Below, piece by piece: positions 10,912 through 21,918 of a DNA stretch of 64,000 nt. How positions within the stretch are numbered: the stretch's first letter is position 1; each line of letters starts with the position of its first letter. The notes beneath the pieces are model-generated. The model was given only the letters and a program-made list of their open reading frames with translations. It was not told where the DNA came from and did not search any database. The translations under genes and the position numbers were made by a program. Source of the DNA: Moniliella sp. 'wahieum' (lineage: Eukaryota > Basidiomycota > Moniliellomycetes > Moniliellales > Moniliellaceae); contig RSEE01000036.1 of NCBI GenBank assembly GCA_003971905.1, positions 248,001 to 312,000 on the forward strand, written 5' to 3'.

Positions 10912-12101
10912 ATGAGGACGTATGCCAATCTGTCTCTGCGCCCCTTTCTTCCATCTTCACAGCTGTCCACTGCACGTGTGGTCTACGCTCCTACGCCAGC
11001 CCAGGCCCCTGTCCCTCCACCGCCCTACTCTTCAGACGGCTTGGTACAGAAACGGGCGAGAGGAAGACCCAAAAAAGTGTGGCGCTAAGTGCAATATCTG
11101 GGACCGAGAAAGATGCCGCCCCGCAGGGACATTACCTGTACCAGACGGTTCAGTTACGACACGTCGCAGAGGGCGCCCCAAGAAGACTGTTGCCGAGGGT
11201 ACCCTTACCTTGGGGGATCCATTCCCCAGCCCAAGCCAAGCAAGAAGGATGCGTTGCGCCAGCTGACCTCGTTACCCCAAGGGGCTGAGGATCATGACAT
11301 GACAGTCATGTCTCCTCACTTGCACCGTCTGGGCCTGTGAAGGGTGCGACACCGCGGCTGGAGTCGACTGTGGCGCGTGGTACACGTTTCGAGTTTGGCA
11401 CGCTCGCCTACCTCTCTTCCTTGGGTATGGACCTTTATCGTGTGGGGGGGAGGAACGATCAAGGTGCGGACTTGCGGGGGTGGTGGAAAATTCGTTGGTC
11501 TCCCCGCGAAGGCGTGGCGACAACATGCTGGGTTTGGACATGCGGGTGATCGTACAGTGCAAAGCAGAGAAACGACCGTTGGGGCCCAAGATCCTTCGTG
11601 AGCTCGAGGGGACTTACATCGTGCCGCCTGGGCTGGGGCTGGCGTCGAGACCACCGATACGAGTGGAGGGTGGTGGCGCGTGATGCTTCGGAGGGGCAGA
11701 GGTGGCCTGGTATCCCGCCTGCAGACTCGCAGGCTTCCGAGACGCCTCCGGCTAGCCAAGGGAGCCAGGCCACCACTGCTCCGCTTGAAGTGCAGATTGG
11801 AGTTCTAGCCAGTTTGAGTGGCTTCTCCAAGCGCACAAGTCAAAATGCGTTCAATGCGCCGATGCCGATCCTCCTCCAACTTGATCATGGTGGAGTGCCC
11901 CCCACAGGAAGTTCTACTTCGCCCCTCAGGGTGGTATCTTTCCTGCCCAACAAGCACTTGCAGTCTATCCTTGCTCCTGCTGTGAGTTCTATTGCTGCAT
12001 TCCACTTCTACCCCGATACTGTAGAAGACGAGACGGTCGCCCCATGTATTATTTGGCACAAAGATGTACAAGTGGTGAGCAAACTCTCTTCCAAGGCTTG
12101 A
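10912..12101 (+). CDS. RRG7: RRG7-like mitochondrial protein (DUF2034, nuclease-like fold) with AT-hook-like motifs
   Basis: Related to yeast Rrg7, required for respiratory growth, a mitochondrial protein of restriction-endonuclease-like type; its molecular function is not settled. The start at 10912 gives MRTYANLSLRPFLPSSQLST, a plausible mitochondrial presequence. Then come two AT-hook-like cores, RGRPKK, in KRARGRPKKVWR (about 11052-11085) and RRRGRPKKTVAE (about 11163-11198). The family core follows: GTRFEFGTLAYLSSLGMDLY, RVGGRNDQGADLRGWWK, VIVQCKAEKRPLGPKILREL and EGTY. The Asp in GADLRG and the QCK segment match the nuclease-like signature. It ends at 12101, convergent with the AIM18-like gene 74 bp away. 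At least three frame changes are needed. The family call is good; the AT-hook role is inference. Confidence 0.7.
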
Positions 12102-12175
12102 TCAAGAAAGGGACTTGATATGGTCGAAAGATTCCTCCACGGCTTTTCGTAACTGTACGTCAAGGCGTTACAATG

Positions 12176-13036
12176 TTAGTTTGATGCACACGCACTAATC
12201 GAAGAACGTACCGGAGGAGAAGGCACGTTGCCCTGTGACACATAGGCCAGGACCAGGTTGCGGGTGAGGGGTGTGCCATGGACTTGAGGCACAACTGTAC
12301 CCAGTGCCACCCCATCGTGAGCAATAGTGACCGCTGTGGTAGCGCGATCCTTGAGTGCGACACGCTGGAAGAGAAGGTCGAGGGTGTGGCCCTTGTGGAT
12401 CTTTGTCCGTTTCGCAAACAGTGACTTGAACAGAGCCGAATCGCTTGCTGCCAGCTTCTCCTCGACCTCGTCCGGCTCGGATTCGGAAACAGGAAGAAGC
12501 TTGGCGCGTCCGGCTGCGGCACGCGTAAGCCCACCGTGAATATGGGAAAAGTCGGTTGTCCGTACGGGCACGATTCGGACTGCGAAGGGTACGCCAGCAT
12601 CCAGTAGCGTTCCCACCACCTCGTCCAAAGGAGCATCATCAGGCAGCTTGGCTGATTGAAGTACCTTGGTCGCCTGGGCAACGTTGGTGTAAAATCCAGC
12701 CACATATACTCTTACCCGGAGAAAGGTGACGGTGCGCACACCTGTTCCAAGCAAATCAAGTTCGCCCAAGGGGGCAGACTCGTTCGCATCGGTAGAGTCC
12801 GCTTTTATAAGGACGAACGCTTGGGGAAGGCCACACCGGTGGTCGGGTCAGAGAAAAAGTTATCACCGACATCCGTCCCCAGAAGTTCCGAGGAGCAGGC
12901 GCTTCGAGAGAGAGCGGCTGTCCCAGCCAGGTGTACAAGACCAAAGAAACAGCGGCCGCCGCAGCTGCGGTAGTGAAGGTAGTACGTGGACAGAAGTGGG
13001 CCGGCCAGCGGCGCGCGTGGAGGCGAAGGCCCGCAT
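12176..13036 (-). CDS. AIM18/AIM46-like mitochondrial chalcone-isomerase-fold protein
   Basis: Fungal mitochondrial protein with a chalcone-isomerase-like fold, probably not an isomerase. From the ATG at 13034-13036 it reads MRAFASTRAAGRPTSVHVLP, an Arg/Ala presequence. After a frame change comes an Ala-rich hydrophobic stretch (TTAAAAAAVSLVLYTWLG) suggesting an inner-membrane anchor. Then DPTTGVAFPK, LDLLGTGVRTVTFLRVRVYV and AGFYTN, the hallmark start of the domain. The rest (DEVVGTLLDAGVPFAVRIVP, HGGLTRAAAGRAKLL, RTKIHKGHTLDLLF) runs in one frame to the stop at 12176. The slips are confined to the first third. Family resemblance is clear; the exact paralogue is not decidable here. Confidence 0.72.
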
Positions 13037-14336
13037 AGCGGTCTTGGGGTGTGGGCCATGACCACGGCTGGTCGCACAGCGGCGCGGACCGCGGGGAGCA
13101 CCCCGAGATGTGATGGGCAGCATGTCTGATGGATGTGGATGGGGCGATGGTGAGGCCGATGTTCGCTTGATGTTGCTCGACCCAGTTCTTGCCTTGCGCT
13201 GGAGTGGCAGCGGCAGGGTGATGCTGACAATTGGGCCACGATGCCGTGGGGCGTGAGCGTGAGCCTGCGAGCGAGATCGATGATCCACACAAAGCATTGC
13301 GGAATGCAACTTTCCATTTCAATTGCATCACAGCCAACGCAGCGCTGGCGGGCAGAGAAACAACAGAACACGCAGCTCTCGGCTGCCACCATCAACGAAG
13401 GAGTATATTCATCTCCACAGCGTCTGAGGGGCCTTGAGCTTCAAGCTCAACACACTCAAGCTTGGCTTTTCAATCCTTCCTTCAGAGCTCTTTCAACCAG
13501 CGGTTGAAGCTGCAAGCCAAGCGCCGCCAGCATCCTCATTTTGCCACTCCCCACCAGACGAAACGGCGGCACGCGTACAACCGCCCATCAGGCGAGTCGA
13601 GTGCACGCGGAGGGCTTCTTCCAATTGTCACAGCAATGCAAAATGTACCGGTATGGGCCTCCGTGTAGACTGTTGCGATATACCACCGCTATTGGTCCTT
13701 GTCACGGTCCCCGCGCGTAGTCGCTTGGTCTGCATCCTGCTTCTTCACCCGCCTCGCTCGCTGCTCGGCGAGTACTATAGTCATTGGGACGACGATTCTC
13801 AGGTAAAACACTTCCACTTCTGATTCGCTTAATCAATAGGACCCGCACAGCTGGATTTGCTTCTCTCGGTTCTGACAGGAAAACAGTCCCTCAATCAAGG
13901 AGGCCACACGCCGCCACACCTAGCCTGCATATCCTTCGATGGATCAAGGCCTTCATCACCTATATTCATGCCCATGAACCCGGGAGCTCCGAGGGAAACC
14001 CACCGCAGTCTCAGCGCTCACTGCTCACTATTGGCGCATCATGCAGGAAAGAGTGTTTCCTACCTGACTGGCACCCTTGACAATGAATCAGCCTCCCACT
14101 ACATCTGCCATCCGTCCGATGCTGGGACTGCTCCTTCCACCCCATCGCCTCCTACAGCCTAGTATATAGCTGCCGAAGTTGTCTCACCATCTTCCACCTC
14201 TTTCCTACCTTCTATGGCCCCTTGATCATAACTTGAGCCACAGCACGAGAACAATCTTATCCTCCAAAATCTCCAGCTGCTAGCCAGACTGCAGAATCAG
14301 GGTATGCAACAAAGCAAGAAGGTGCGATCAGACAGT
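13037..14336. other. Gene-free stretch, AIM18-like to NDUFS4
   Basis: About 1.3 kb with no recognisable gene. A TATATA motif lies at about 14162. Near 13430-13480 there are small palindromes built on TTGAGCTTCAA and CAAGCTTG. Confidence 0.4.
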
Positions 14337-14959
14337 TTACTTGGTGTGCACAATGCGCAACTTGCCGGGCGCATAGCTATAGTTTGCTGCATAGCTCTTG
14401 GGTGGGATACGCGAGACGTGAGGCTCTTGGACAAAGAAGGGCCATCCTGGATGGGTAAGAATGAGTTAGTGGATGAGCTCGCCGTAGGTGCCCTCTCCCA
14501 CCTAGCGGGGTGCGCTTGCGTACCTTGCTTTTCACAGAAATGGATAGCGTCCTCCTTCGTCTTGAACTTCATGCTGGTCCCTTGCATGTAATCGGCAGAG
14601 GAAGCCCAGCCCATCAACGGGTTCTCCCACCGGCCCGAGCCCTGAAGAATATCCCAGTCTACACGCCAGGTCGCGGTACCCGCCTTTCCCGACGTCGTGG
14701 CCGACTTGTTGGGGCGAAAGATGCGCACAGGCCGCTGCGCCAGCTCGGGCGGGGCGTCGCTGACCATGTCCGCGGTGTGGGCCTGGGCGAGACGCGCCTC
14801 CTGCTCCGCGGCCAGATCCCGGGAGCCCGTCTTGCCAGACACAGCGAGAGAGGTCTGTCCTGGACCGGCCTTGCCAATGAAGGAAGCGTGAGCACTGGTG
14901 CTGAGGCTGCGCACGGGCGTGCGCGCCAGAGGCGTCCTCAGGGCTGACGCAAACAACAT
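14337..14959 (-). CDS. NADH:ubiquinone oxidoreductase 18-kDa subunit (NDUFS4/AQDQ)
   Basis: Accessory subunit of mitochondrial complex I, peripheral arm. The gene reads cleanly. Exon 1 (14524-14959) starts MLFASALRTPLARTPVRSLS, a mitochondrial presequence. It continues through RPVRIFRPNKSATTSGKAGT and WRVDWDILQGSGRWENPLMG to FKTKEDAIHFCEKQ. A 77-bp intron (14447-14523; GTACGC...CCAG) interrupts a Gly codon. Exon 2 (14337-14446) reads WPFFVQEPHVSRIPPKSYAA and ends GKLRIVHTK, the usual C-terminal motif region. About 181 aa, normal for the family, with no frame slip. Its presence shows that the organism keeps canonical complex I. Confidence 0.95.
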
Positions 14960-15406
14960 TGTGGGTGAGGCCTGAGGGCCAAGGCCGGATGTGGGCGTGC
15001 TGGGGGCGCTGTGGGCGAGGCAGGGCGCGTGATGTGCGGGGTGATGGGACAAACGCCCGCACTGTGCCCTGGTGCCCCAACCCATTTCTAAGCTGCAACA
15101 AGGTGACCAGGACGTGACGCTCCATTCCGCCCAGGCGGAACTATGCGTGCATGTTTTCAACAACAACCGGTACCTAAGCGGGGACGAGACGGCCTGCAGC
15201 GACGGCTTGCGTAAGTGCTCTGCAGTGCTGCGCAGGCTGAGGCAGAACGGCAGTCGCGATGCGTTTCGCCCCGCAAAGCGGGTTTGGTACTCTAGGTGAG
15301 CTTGGCGTTGGGCGGCTCCCACGGCATCACATTCTCAACGCCTGCTCCTGCCTGCCTTGCCCGCCTTGCCTCCTCCTCCTTCCCTTCGACCAGCAGTGCC
15401 GTGGAG
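14960..15406. promoter_or_regulatory. Divergent promoter NDUFS4 / RTA1-like gene
   Basis: 447-bp spacer between the starts of two divergent genes. No motif stands out, apart from a pyrimidine-rich stretch just before the RTA1-like start. Confidence 0.4.
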
Positions 15407-16786
15407 ATGGGCGCCTACTCCGAGGTATCCAAGTGTGTCGCCATCGACAACACACCTGGCTCCATCTGCCAGCTTCAGCATGCGCCCTATCGCTACATCC
15501 CCACCCTCTGGGTCGGCGTCCTCTTTTCCTGCATCTATGCCGCCGCCTTCCTCACCCACCTCCTCTTCGCCATCTGGCCCGGCCGCTTCCAGCGCGGAGG
15601 CTTCATGCTCCTGGCCACCGTCTGCGCCGGCGAGCTGGCCGGCTGGGCTGCGCGCACCACGAGCCACTATGACTTTTTCAGCCGCACCCCTTACCTGTCC
15701 AGCTTATCTGCCTCATCATCAGCCCCATCTTTATCAGCGCGGCCAACTATGTGGCGCTGGAGCGCATTACGCTCTGTGTTGGTAATGAAATGGCCCGGCT
15801 GAGCCAAAGTTTACTTTATCATCTTCATCAGTGGCGACATCCTTTCGCTCGTTGTCCAGGCTGCCGGTGGTGCGATGAGCGCAACAGCAGCTACAAGCAA
15901 GGGTGTTCGCCATGGTCTGACATCGCCCTGGCGGAGTGATCATTCAAGTTCTTGTGACTGGGCCATTCCTCATGCTCTTCTTGGACTTCCACTATCGCCA
16001 TTATCGCGCTTGGAAAGAGGGCTTGAACCACGACCGCTGGACTAAGGGCACGATCCGCGTCTCCTGGGCAACTTTCATCTCACCATCTTCATTCTCTGTC
16101 GGTGCGCTTACCGTTGCGCAGAGATGAAGGAGGGTTGGGTTGGACGCCTGTCTACCACTGAAATTTGGTTCTGCATCTTTGATGGTGCTAGATCGCGGTA
16201 GCAATTTGGGTAAGCCACTCTCTTATGCCCCTGTACCCCTTGCACCGTACCTCGTCACGCCTTGGACTAACGTGAAAATATGCTTAGGTGTTCCTTTTTG
16301 CCCACCCGGGATTCTACCTTCCTTGCCATGGTCGGTCAGGGGACAGTACGTTCCAATGGAGGCCAAACCCGTACAGTGTCAAGCAGCAAACGTGGATCAT
16401 ACGGGTACTCCTCAGTTCCCTACGACGATTTCCCCACGTACGCCACAACATATGCGACGGGGGCCGAGAGCTACCACTCTGGGTCAGATACAGCAGCGTA
16501 CCCTCAGTCTAAATCGCGGCCAACGGTCACGTCTTATGACCGTACAAGAATGCAGCGCCCAACCGGTTCACGGAGCGCTACGCACCCGATCCTTATGACC
16601 GGTTTGATGACAAAGGGTACGACCGCTACCGCGAGAACTCGTACTCCTCGCCGGGCTGGACGACTATGGTGCGGATCCTTACAGCGATTACTACGATTCG
16701 AAGGACACCATGCTTATCGTTCTGCGGGTCGGAAAGCATCTCGAACCCAACGGGCGTCATACTATGACGACTACATTTACAGCTAA
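15407..16786 (+). CDS. RTA1-family multi-pass membrane protein
   Basis: Member of the fungal RTA1/RTM1/RSB1 family of seven-helix plasma-membrane proteins linked to lipid translocation and stress or drug resistance. The start at 15407 reads MGAYSEVSKCVAIDNTP, then YRYIPTLWVGVLFSCIYAAA (TM1). Next are GELAGWAARTTSHYDFFSRTPY, LICLIISPIFISAANYVALE (the family's most conserved segment) and FIISGDILSLVVQAAGG. Later come MKEGWVGRLSTTEIWFCIFD and VFLFAHPGFYL. An intron is likely at 16210-16287. The tail is rich in Tyr, Asp, Ser and Arg and ends DDYIYS at 16786. Several frame changes occur between 15690 and 16700. Substrate cannot be inferred. Confidence 0.75.
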
Positions 16787-16987
16787 GCTCATTGTGGACC
16801 TTTTTGTTTTCGTTTTACCCTTCCACCGCCCCCCTGATACGATTCGTCTCTGTTGCTCTGTTCTATCCTCACAATGACCGTTTCACGCGAAGTTTTTGAG
16901 GGGAGATTAAGGCCAGCCCGTTCAGCGTTCAGTGAAGTAGAGGCAACCCAAAAGAGGAAAAAAAGATAACATGATCATAACCAGAAC

Positions 16988-17933
16988 CTATACCCAGATT
17001 AACTCGCCGGTGTCACAGCTGCCGCCAGCATCAGCCAACACAGGCGCCCGCTCTTCATCCGTCGCGGTTGTGTTCCACCGCGGCTGCGGTACTTGGCATC
17101 GGCACTGGCTCGGACAAGCGCCAGGAGGAGTCAAGACGAAGAAAATAAGCGCCGACCAATGGATGAAGCGCGCTTTTTGTTGGTGCTCAGCAATGCCAGC
17201 AAACCTGCCGCAATTACCACAGCACCACCGCATCACCATTGCCGTAATACTACAGGAGGTCAGATGAGCTGCGGGAGAGAATGGATCAGCGAGGGTAGGT
17301 ACGTACAACGTAGCCGGCAGCCGTGGCTTAAGACAAAAGAGTGTGACAAAAGCCGCAACATCAGTAACGACCCCAGGCCTGTTTGTTGGCGTTGACCCCG
17401 ATGCTGAAAAAGCAGCGACAGCGAGGAGAAAGCATTGAAACCATGGTAGAGACTAAAAGGCCATTGAACAAAAAGGTCTCTCCCCAACTCGTGCGCGCGG
17501 GAGGGAGTAGTAGGGTCGTTCTTGGTCCGCTGCCGTGCGTCCCGATAAATGGCGGACACCCACCGCCGGCAGCCAGCAAAGCCAGAAGGCCAACACAAGA
17601 CAGACGGTGCGGGTGCTCGTTGTCGGGCGCGAGTTCCAGTAGGAATAGATGCTCACCAGTACGGCAAGGACGGGAAAGCGCCACCCGACCGTCTTGATCA
17701 CTGGGTCATAACCGGCATCGGTAAATTGGTACACCAGCATGCCCAGGAGTAAGGTGTGGATCAAGGGCCATGTGGCAAAAAGCCACGCAGCAGGAGTGAG
17801 GTACGTTTCGTGTGGGCCAGCCCCCCAGCCAGCATGACGCGGGACCAGAGCGGCATAGGCATTGGACGAAAAGAAAGCGCACAAAAGATACCACGTTGGC
17901 AGCCTGAGACCGAGACGATCCCACTTGTGACAT
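16988..17933 (-). CDS. TspO/MBR-like multi-pass membrane protein, tentative
   Basis: A minus-strand coding region with four or more hydrophobic helices. The most telling part is YLTPAAWLFATWPLIHTLLL followed by GMLVYQF. This resembles the pattern ITPagwxFxIWgxIYxxL of TspO-related tryptophan-rich membrane proteins. Later segments are VIKTVGWRFPVLAVLVSIYS, TVCLVLAFWLCWL and LFVQWPFSLYHGFNAF. The start is uncertain: the ATG at 17933 (MSQVGSSRSQ) needs one frame change, and the frame stays open further upstream to 18139. The C-terminal end at 16988 is also uncertain because the frame changes near 17400. I cannot assign a substrate or a family with confidence. Confidence 0.45.
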
Positions 17934-18115
17934 GCTGTGAGGCTGACGAAGAGGAAGAAAAAGAGGAGGAAGCAAGCGGGGGGAGAAAGAGGCGGTGGTG
18001 GCGCGGAACGAACGATAACGGGCGTGAGCTGGGCGAGCTGGCGAATGGGAAGCCAGGGTAAGGCCAAGCCTGAGCCTGGCCACCTGAGCGTTAATGTGGG
18101 CGCGGCGCTCAGCGA

Positions 18116-18136
18116 TGATCGATGAGGCCTGAGGCC
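18116..18136. repeat. Mixed heptamer array: TGATCGA, TGAGGCC, TGAGGCC
   Basis: Three heptamers follow each other with no gap: TGATCGA (18116-18122), TGAGGCC (18123-18129) and TGAGGCC (18130-18136). Two different palindromic tetramers (TCGA, GGCC) share the same TGA phase, which plain slippage of a single unit would not give. Confidence 0.9.
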
Positions 18137-20501
18137 CATCGCTCATCGGCTCAACCACCTGCTTGGTGCAGCTCCATCGCCATCCCTATGACGTGCATGA
18201 CGTCAGCACGCGCTCACCGCCACCAACCCAGCCAATGCACAAAAACAAAGTTCACGGGCGAAACCAGAGATCGGTAGACGCGATGGCAAGGCACGCCTCT
18301 GAAAGTTGAAAAAGGTGTGATACGGCGTCACCCCTGTCACATGCCCTTTCGGCGCTGAGGCGCTGGGAGGCGCTTAGGCACTTTAGATGTCACTGTCACA
18401 CTGTACGTTCACTGTCACAGTTGTCACTGGTTCCCATGTCACATGTCGCGTGCCGCTCATGCGGCGTACTCTTCGTCCCCTCTCCATGTCCTCCCCAGCC
18501 ATCGAGGAGTCAATATTCATCTCTGCTCTCCACCACACCGTGTCTTGGTCTCATCTCCACCCACTGACTTTCGCGTGGCTCGTGCGGCCTATATAACGTT
18601 CAAGTGGAAACCCTACTATGAACCACAGCCAGCAGCATGCCGGGCGAGACGGGCTGGGACGAAACGGAGGAAGGGAGACGATTGACAATATTGACACCCC
18701 GCCAGGCATTATTGTGGCTGCTGTTCCCACGCCCCTGGCCAAAAGTGGCTCTCCTCCCGCCGCCATCGCTGAAGATGACAGAGGGTGTCATGCGCATGAC
18801 CCGAGTCAGATCTCAGAGCCGAATACGCTGCCCTGTGCCCTCTTCATTGAAAGCTCTCACAACACCGTGCGGCTGGAGAGCTTATTTCCTCGGTCGTCTC
18901 GCATTGGAGCAGTCTCATTCTCGAACCGCCCCTGCGCCTCCTCCACAAGTAGGGGTTGCGAACATAGCTTGCGCCCTGTGCACCCCCACTTGTGTTCGCC
19001 ACCCCTATAGAAAAGTACTCTTAAAAGACTGTGGCTCGGTCGTCGTTCGCTTTCCCATCTCCATCGCCCCACCACACCGCTACGCCAGCTCACTCTGGAC
19101 GCAATGTCCCCTCTCTCGTCCAATTTTAAAGGAACTGTGACCACACTTCATCCCCTTTCGCTGGCCGTTCGCGTTTATATGCCTGGCCGCGGTGTGCAGC
19201 ACCTTATCCAATGCTCGAATGACGGTCCAAAAGGGGTGGCACCTTCGTTGGAGGGATGGCTTTGCCGCCGATGGGTCAGCTATGCCCCCCCTTGCGCCTC
19301 GACCCATAAGGTCACTGCCCATGCCTGAGCCCGAACGTTGCACATTTCTCTCGTCAACCTGTCACTCTGACTCAACTTTGAGCAGCGATGAGCCACGGAG
19401 TTGACCCATTTTTAGCAAGTCTCTCCTTCCACCTACGTTAAGTAGGCCGAGACGGAGCAGAATGATGGCATTTTACCAAAGAGAACACGTCCTCTTGTGT
19501 GCGTGTCTGACGCGGTCCCAGTTTATCTCTGTTTCATGAGCCCCGGATCACACGAAAGGATCCTTCCAGCACACTAACCCTTTCACAGTGGGAAGGTAGA
19601 AGGCCATTCGGTTAAACGACCAGTGGGCCAACGAGTGTTGTACTAACAGATACGAGGTACGTTCCCATATTCTTGAATGTGGATTCAATCTTGATATTGG
19701 CGTCACGGCTGGGGAGAAAGGATAACGCTGACCAAACTTTTTCAACAGCTTCTTTTTCTCATCTTTTTACACTTTTTCGTTCCATGAGCCAACCAATTTA
19801 GCAGACACTTCTTTTCCATTTCACCTACCAGCACAAGTGTATAGCACCCCCCACCGTTTCATCATCTGCGCACACTTGCCATTCCTGAATTCATACGTTT
19901 GAGCGATTGCATTCCACCTTATACTGATGCGGGTGAATCCATAGTATCGTTTGCTCAACTTCATGTTCACTATGCTATAAAGGATGCCTTTCAGTATTGA
20001 GACTGAGTTCCGTTTATCGCTACTGTCTGGATGGTGGACACTGTGGTGATGCATCAATCATGCATCTTATGAACGTGCCAGCATGCATATGAGCATACGA
20101 ATCCCCCTGTCCTATATCCATAAAAGCTTCTGTTGCCAGCGGGGCTGTATTATGGATTGAACCATGTAACGAGAAAAGTAGGCTGAGACGAGAAATAGGA
20201 CATGCAACTCCATTCGCCTCTGGTATACATCGCCCACTTCACAAAAAGGTAGACGGATGCGTTGTAAAGCTTCTGAAGGGCCCAACAGTACATAGGAGAA
20301 GAGGCAGTGTGGGAGGGGGAATAGTCGCAATTGTGGCAATAGCATGCACCTGCCACCAAGCCGAAAAAATCAAGAAGGGGAACCAAAGAGTATATCCACA
20401 CTCAAGAAGTAAAGTAAAACACCTTCACGTGCTGGAAGCGCTGTTGAAGCACATATGGACGCAATGTGGTCTAGGCCAATGTGAGAGAAGAGGTGGGCTT
20501 C
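18137..20501. other. Gene-poor stretch with one possible orphan gene
   Basis: No homologue recognised in 2.4 kb. A TATATAA box at about 18590 lies 25-50 bp before ATGs at 18618 and 18637. The frame from 18637 stays open for 167 codons to 19140, but shows no domain and could be chance. The remainder is AT-richer and contains tandem words on TGTCAC near 18390-18440. Confidence 0.3.
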
Positions 20502-20983
20502 TCAGTACCCACCACTTCCTCCGCCTGGCTCGGCAAAGGATCCGAATTTGTTCTTGTGCTCGGCTTGCTTCTTGGCCCAAGTTTCGGCCCAGGGGGCATC
20601 GAGCTCTTCCTGGGTGAGCGCATGGGTCTTCTCATGGGTGGGTGTAGCCGCACCCGATGCCGGACCGGAACCCGGGGCGGGGCGCGAGGGGAAAGCAGAG
20701 CCCTTCTCGGACAGGTGGGAAATACGACGAATGAATCCTGGGCGTTCAGGATGCTCTTCGGAAGGCGTGCCAGGTGTACCAGGCGTACCAGGGCGCGAGG
20801 GCGTCTTAGACTCCTTTTGGTGGGAGAACTTGCGCAAGAACCCAGGACGGTCGGGATGATTCTGGTGCGAGATGCGGCGGAAGAATCCTGGGCGCTCGGG
20901 GGCAGGGGCGGCGGCGGCAGGCGCCCCGCCTCCTCGGGCACGGTCTCAGGGATAACTTCGGCAGCAGTGGGTTCGGCAGACAT
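20502..20983 (-). CDS. Small repeat protein with three RRIS-type phospho-site repeats
   Basis: Not assigned to a known family. The start at 20983 gives MSAEPTAAEVIPETVPEEAG, an acidic N-terminus. After one frame change near 20930, three copies of a unit of about 14 residues follow: PERPGFFRRISHQ, PDRPGFLRKFSHQ and PERPGFIRRISHL. Each copy centres on R-R/K-x-S, a PKA-type consensus. A Thr/Pro/Gly spacer (PSRPGTPGTPGTPSEEH) lies between copies two and three. The C-terminal third contains LTQEELDAPWAETWAKKQAE and HKNKFGSFAEPGG, and ends at 20502. About 160 residues, with no membrane segment or signal peptide. The strong repeat pattern and codon-level coherence support a real gene. Confidence 0.6.
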
Positions 20984-21852
20984 GGTGTGAGTCGTCAAGG
21001 CTATCCGAGTTGGCGGGCCCAAACGGAAGCGGGCGTGCTCGTGGGTCGGAAAGGAGGGGGTTAAATACGAGTGGTCGATGATCGAGATATCACCAGCCAG
21101 TGTCCAGGCACAGCGCCTGGCACAGCCAAAACAGGCGACAGTGGCTGTGAAGCCGAGGCGGCGGTTCGGCCCAAACGAGGGCGGAGAGGCCGCAGTGCAG
21201 TGCCAGGCAGTACCCCAGTGTCGTTACCTGTTAGTGGTCCCTCTCTCCTCGTCCTCTCCGGCTTGTCCCCACATCTCGGACCGTCTACACAGGGGCCGGG
21301 CGGGGGGAGGTAGTGGAGGCGTGGGGAGGCGCGGGGAGGCGCGAGGCCGCCCCAAGCTGTACTGCTGCCGGCTATACCCTGCCATGCACCATGTATCAGA
21401 GACACACTGCCGGAGGCACGTCTTTCATCGATGATGGATCGCTGATGGACCGATCAGCGTATCAATATCAACGCCTTGGGGGAGTGGCGGCATCCGCGTG
21501 GGTGGCGCGGGGCGGCACAAAGCGGCCCCTGCTCGTCCCATCGGGGGCAGTGTGGCGCGATGTATACGCGTCGCAGACAGGAACCGCGAACGAGCAGAGT
21601 GACGAATGACTAGTGCGGCAGAGAGCGACTGGGTCCTGGGCAGAGTAACGGAGTACTGAGGACACTGAGAACTGACTTTCCGCCTCGTTCATACGCTCAT
21701 CCCGCCGCCTCCAGATGCCCGTGCGGGGTCAAGGGGCGGTCACTGGTCACGCGGGTCACGGTCACTGGTCAAGCCACAAGCTCAAACAGATCCAGCACTG
21801 GCCAAGCTCGGAGATCGAGATCTGAGTTCTGTGATATGTCGCAGGCTACATG

Positions 21853-21918
21853 TGACATGTGACATGCGAGGCTGTGACGCGTGACGCCTGAGCGCCTGAG
21901 CGCCTGAGGCCTGAGCCC
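21853..21918. repeat. Dense heptamer tract with CATG, CGCG, GCGC and GGCC units
   Basis: TGACATG twice (21853-21866), then TGACGCG and TGACGCC (21875-21888). Then TGAGCGC plus C twice (21889-21904), TGAGGCC (21905-21911) and TGAGCCC. Nearly every TGA is followed by a self-complementary tetramer, in a near-7-bp rhythm over 66 bp. Confidence 0.8.
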
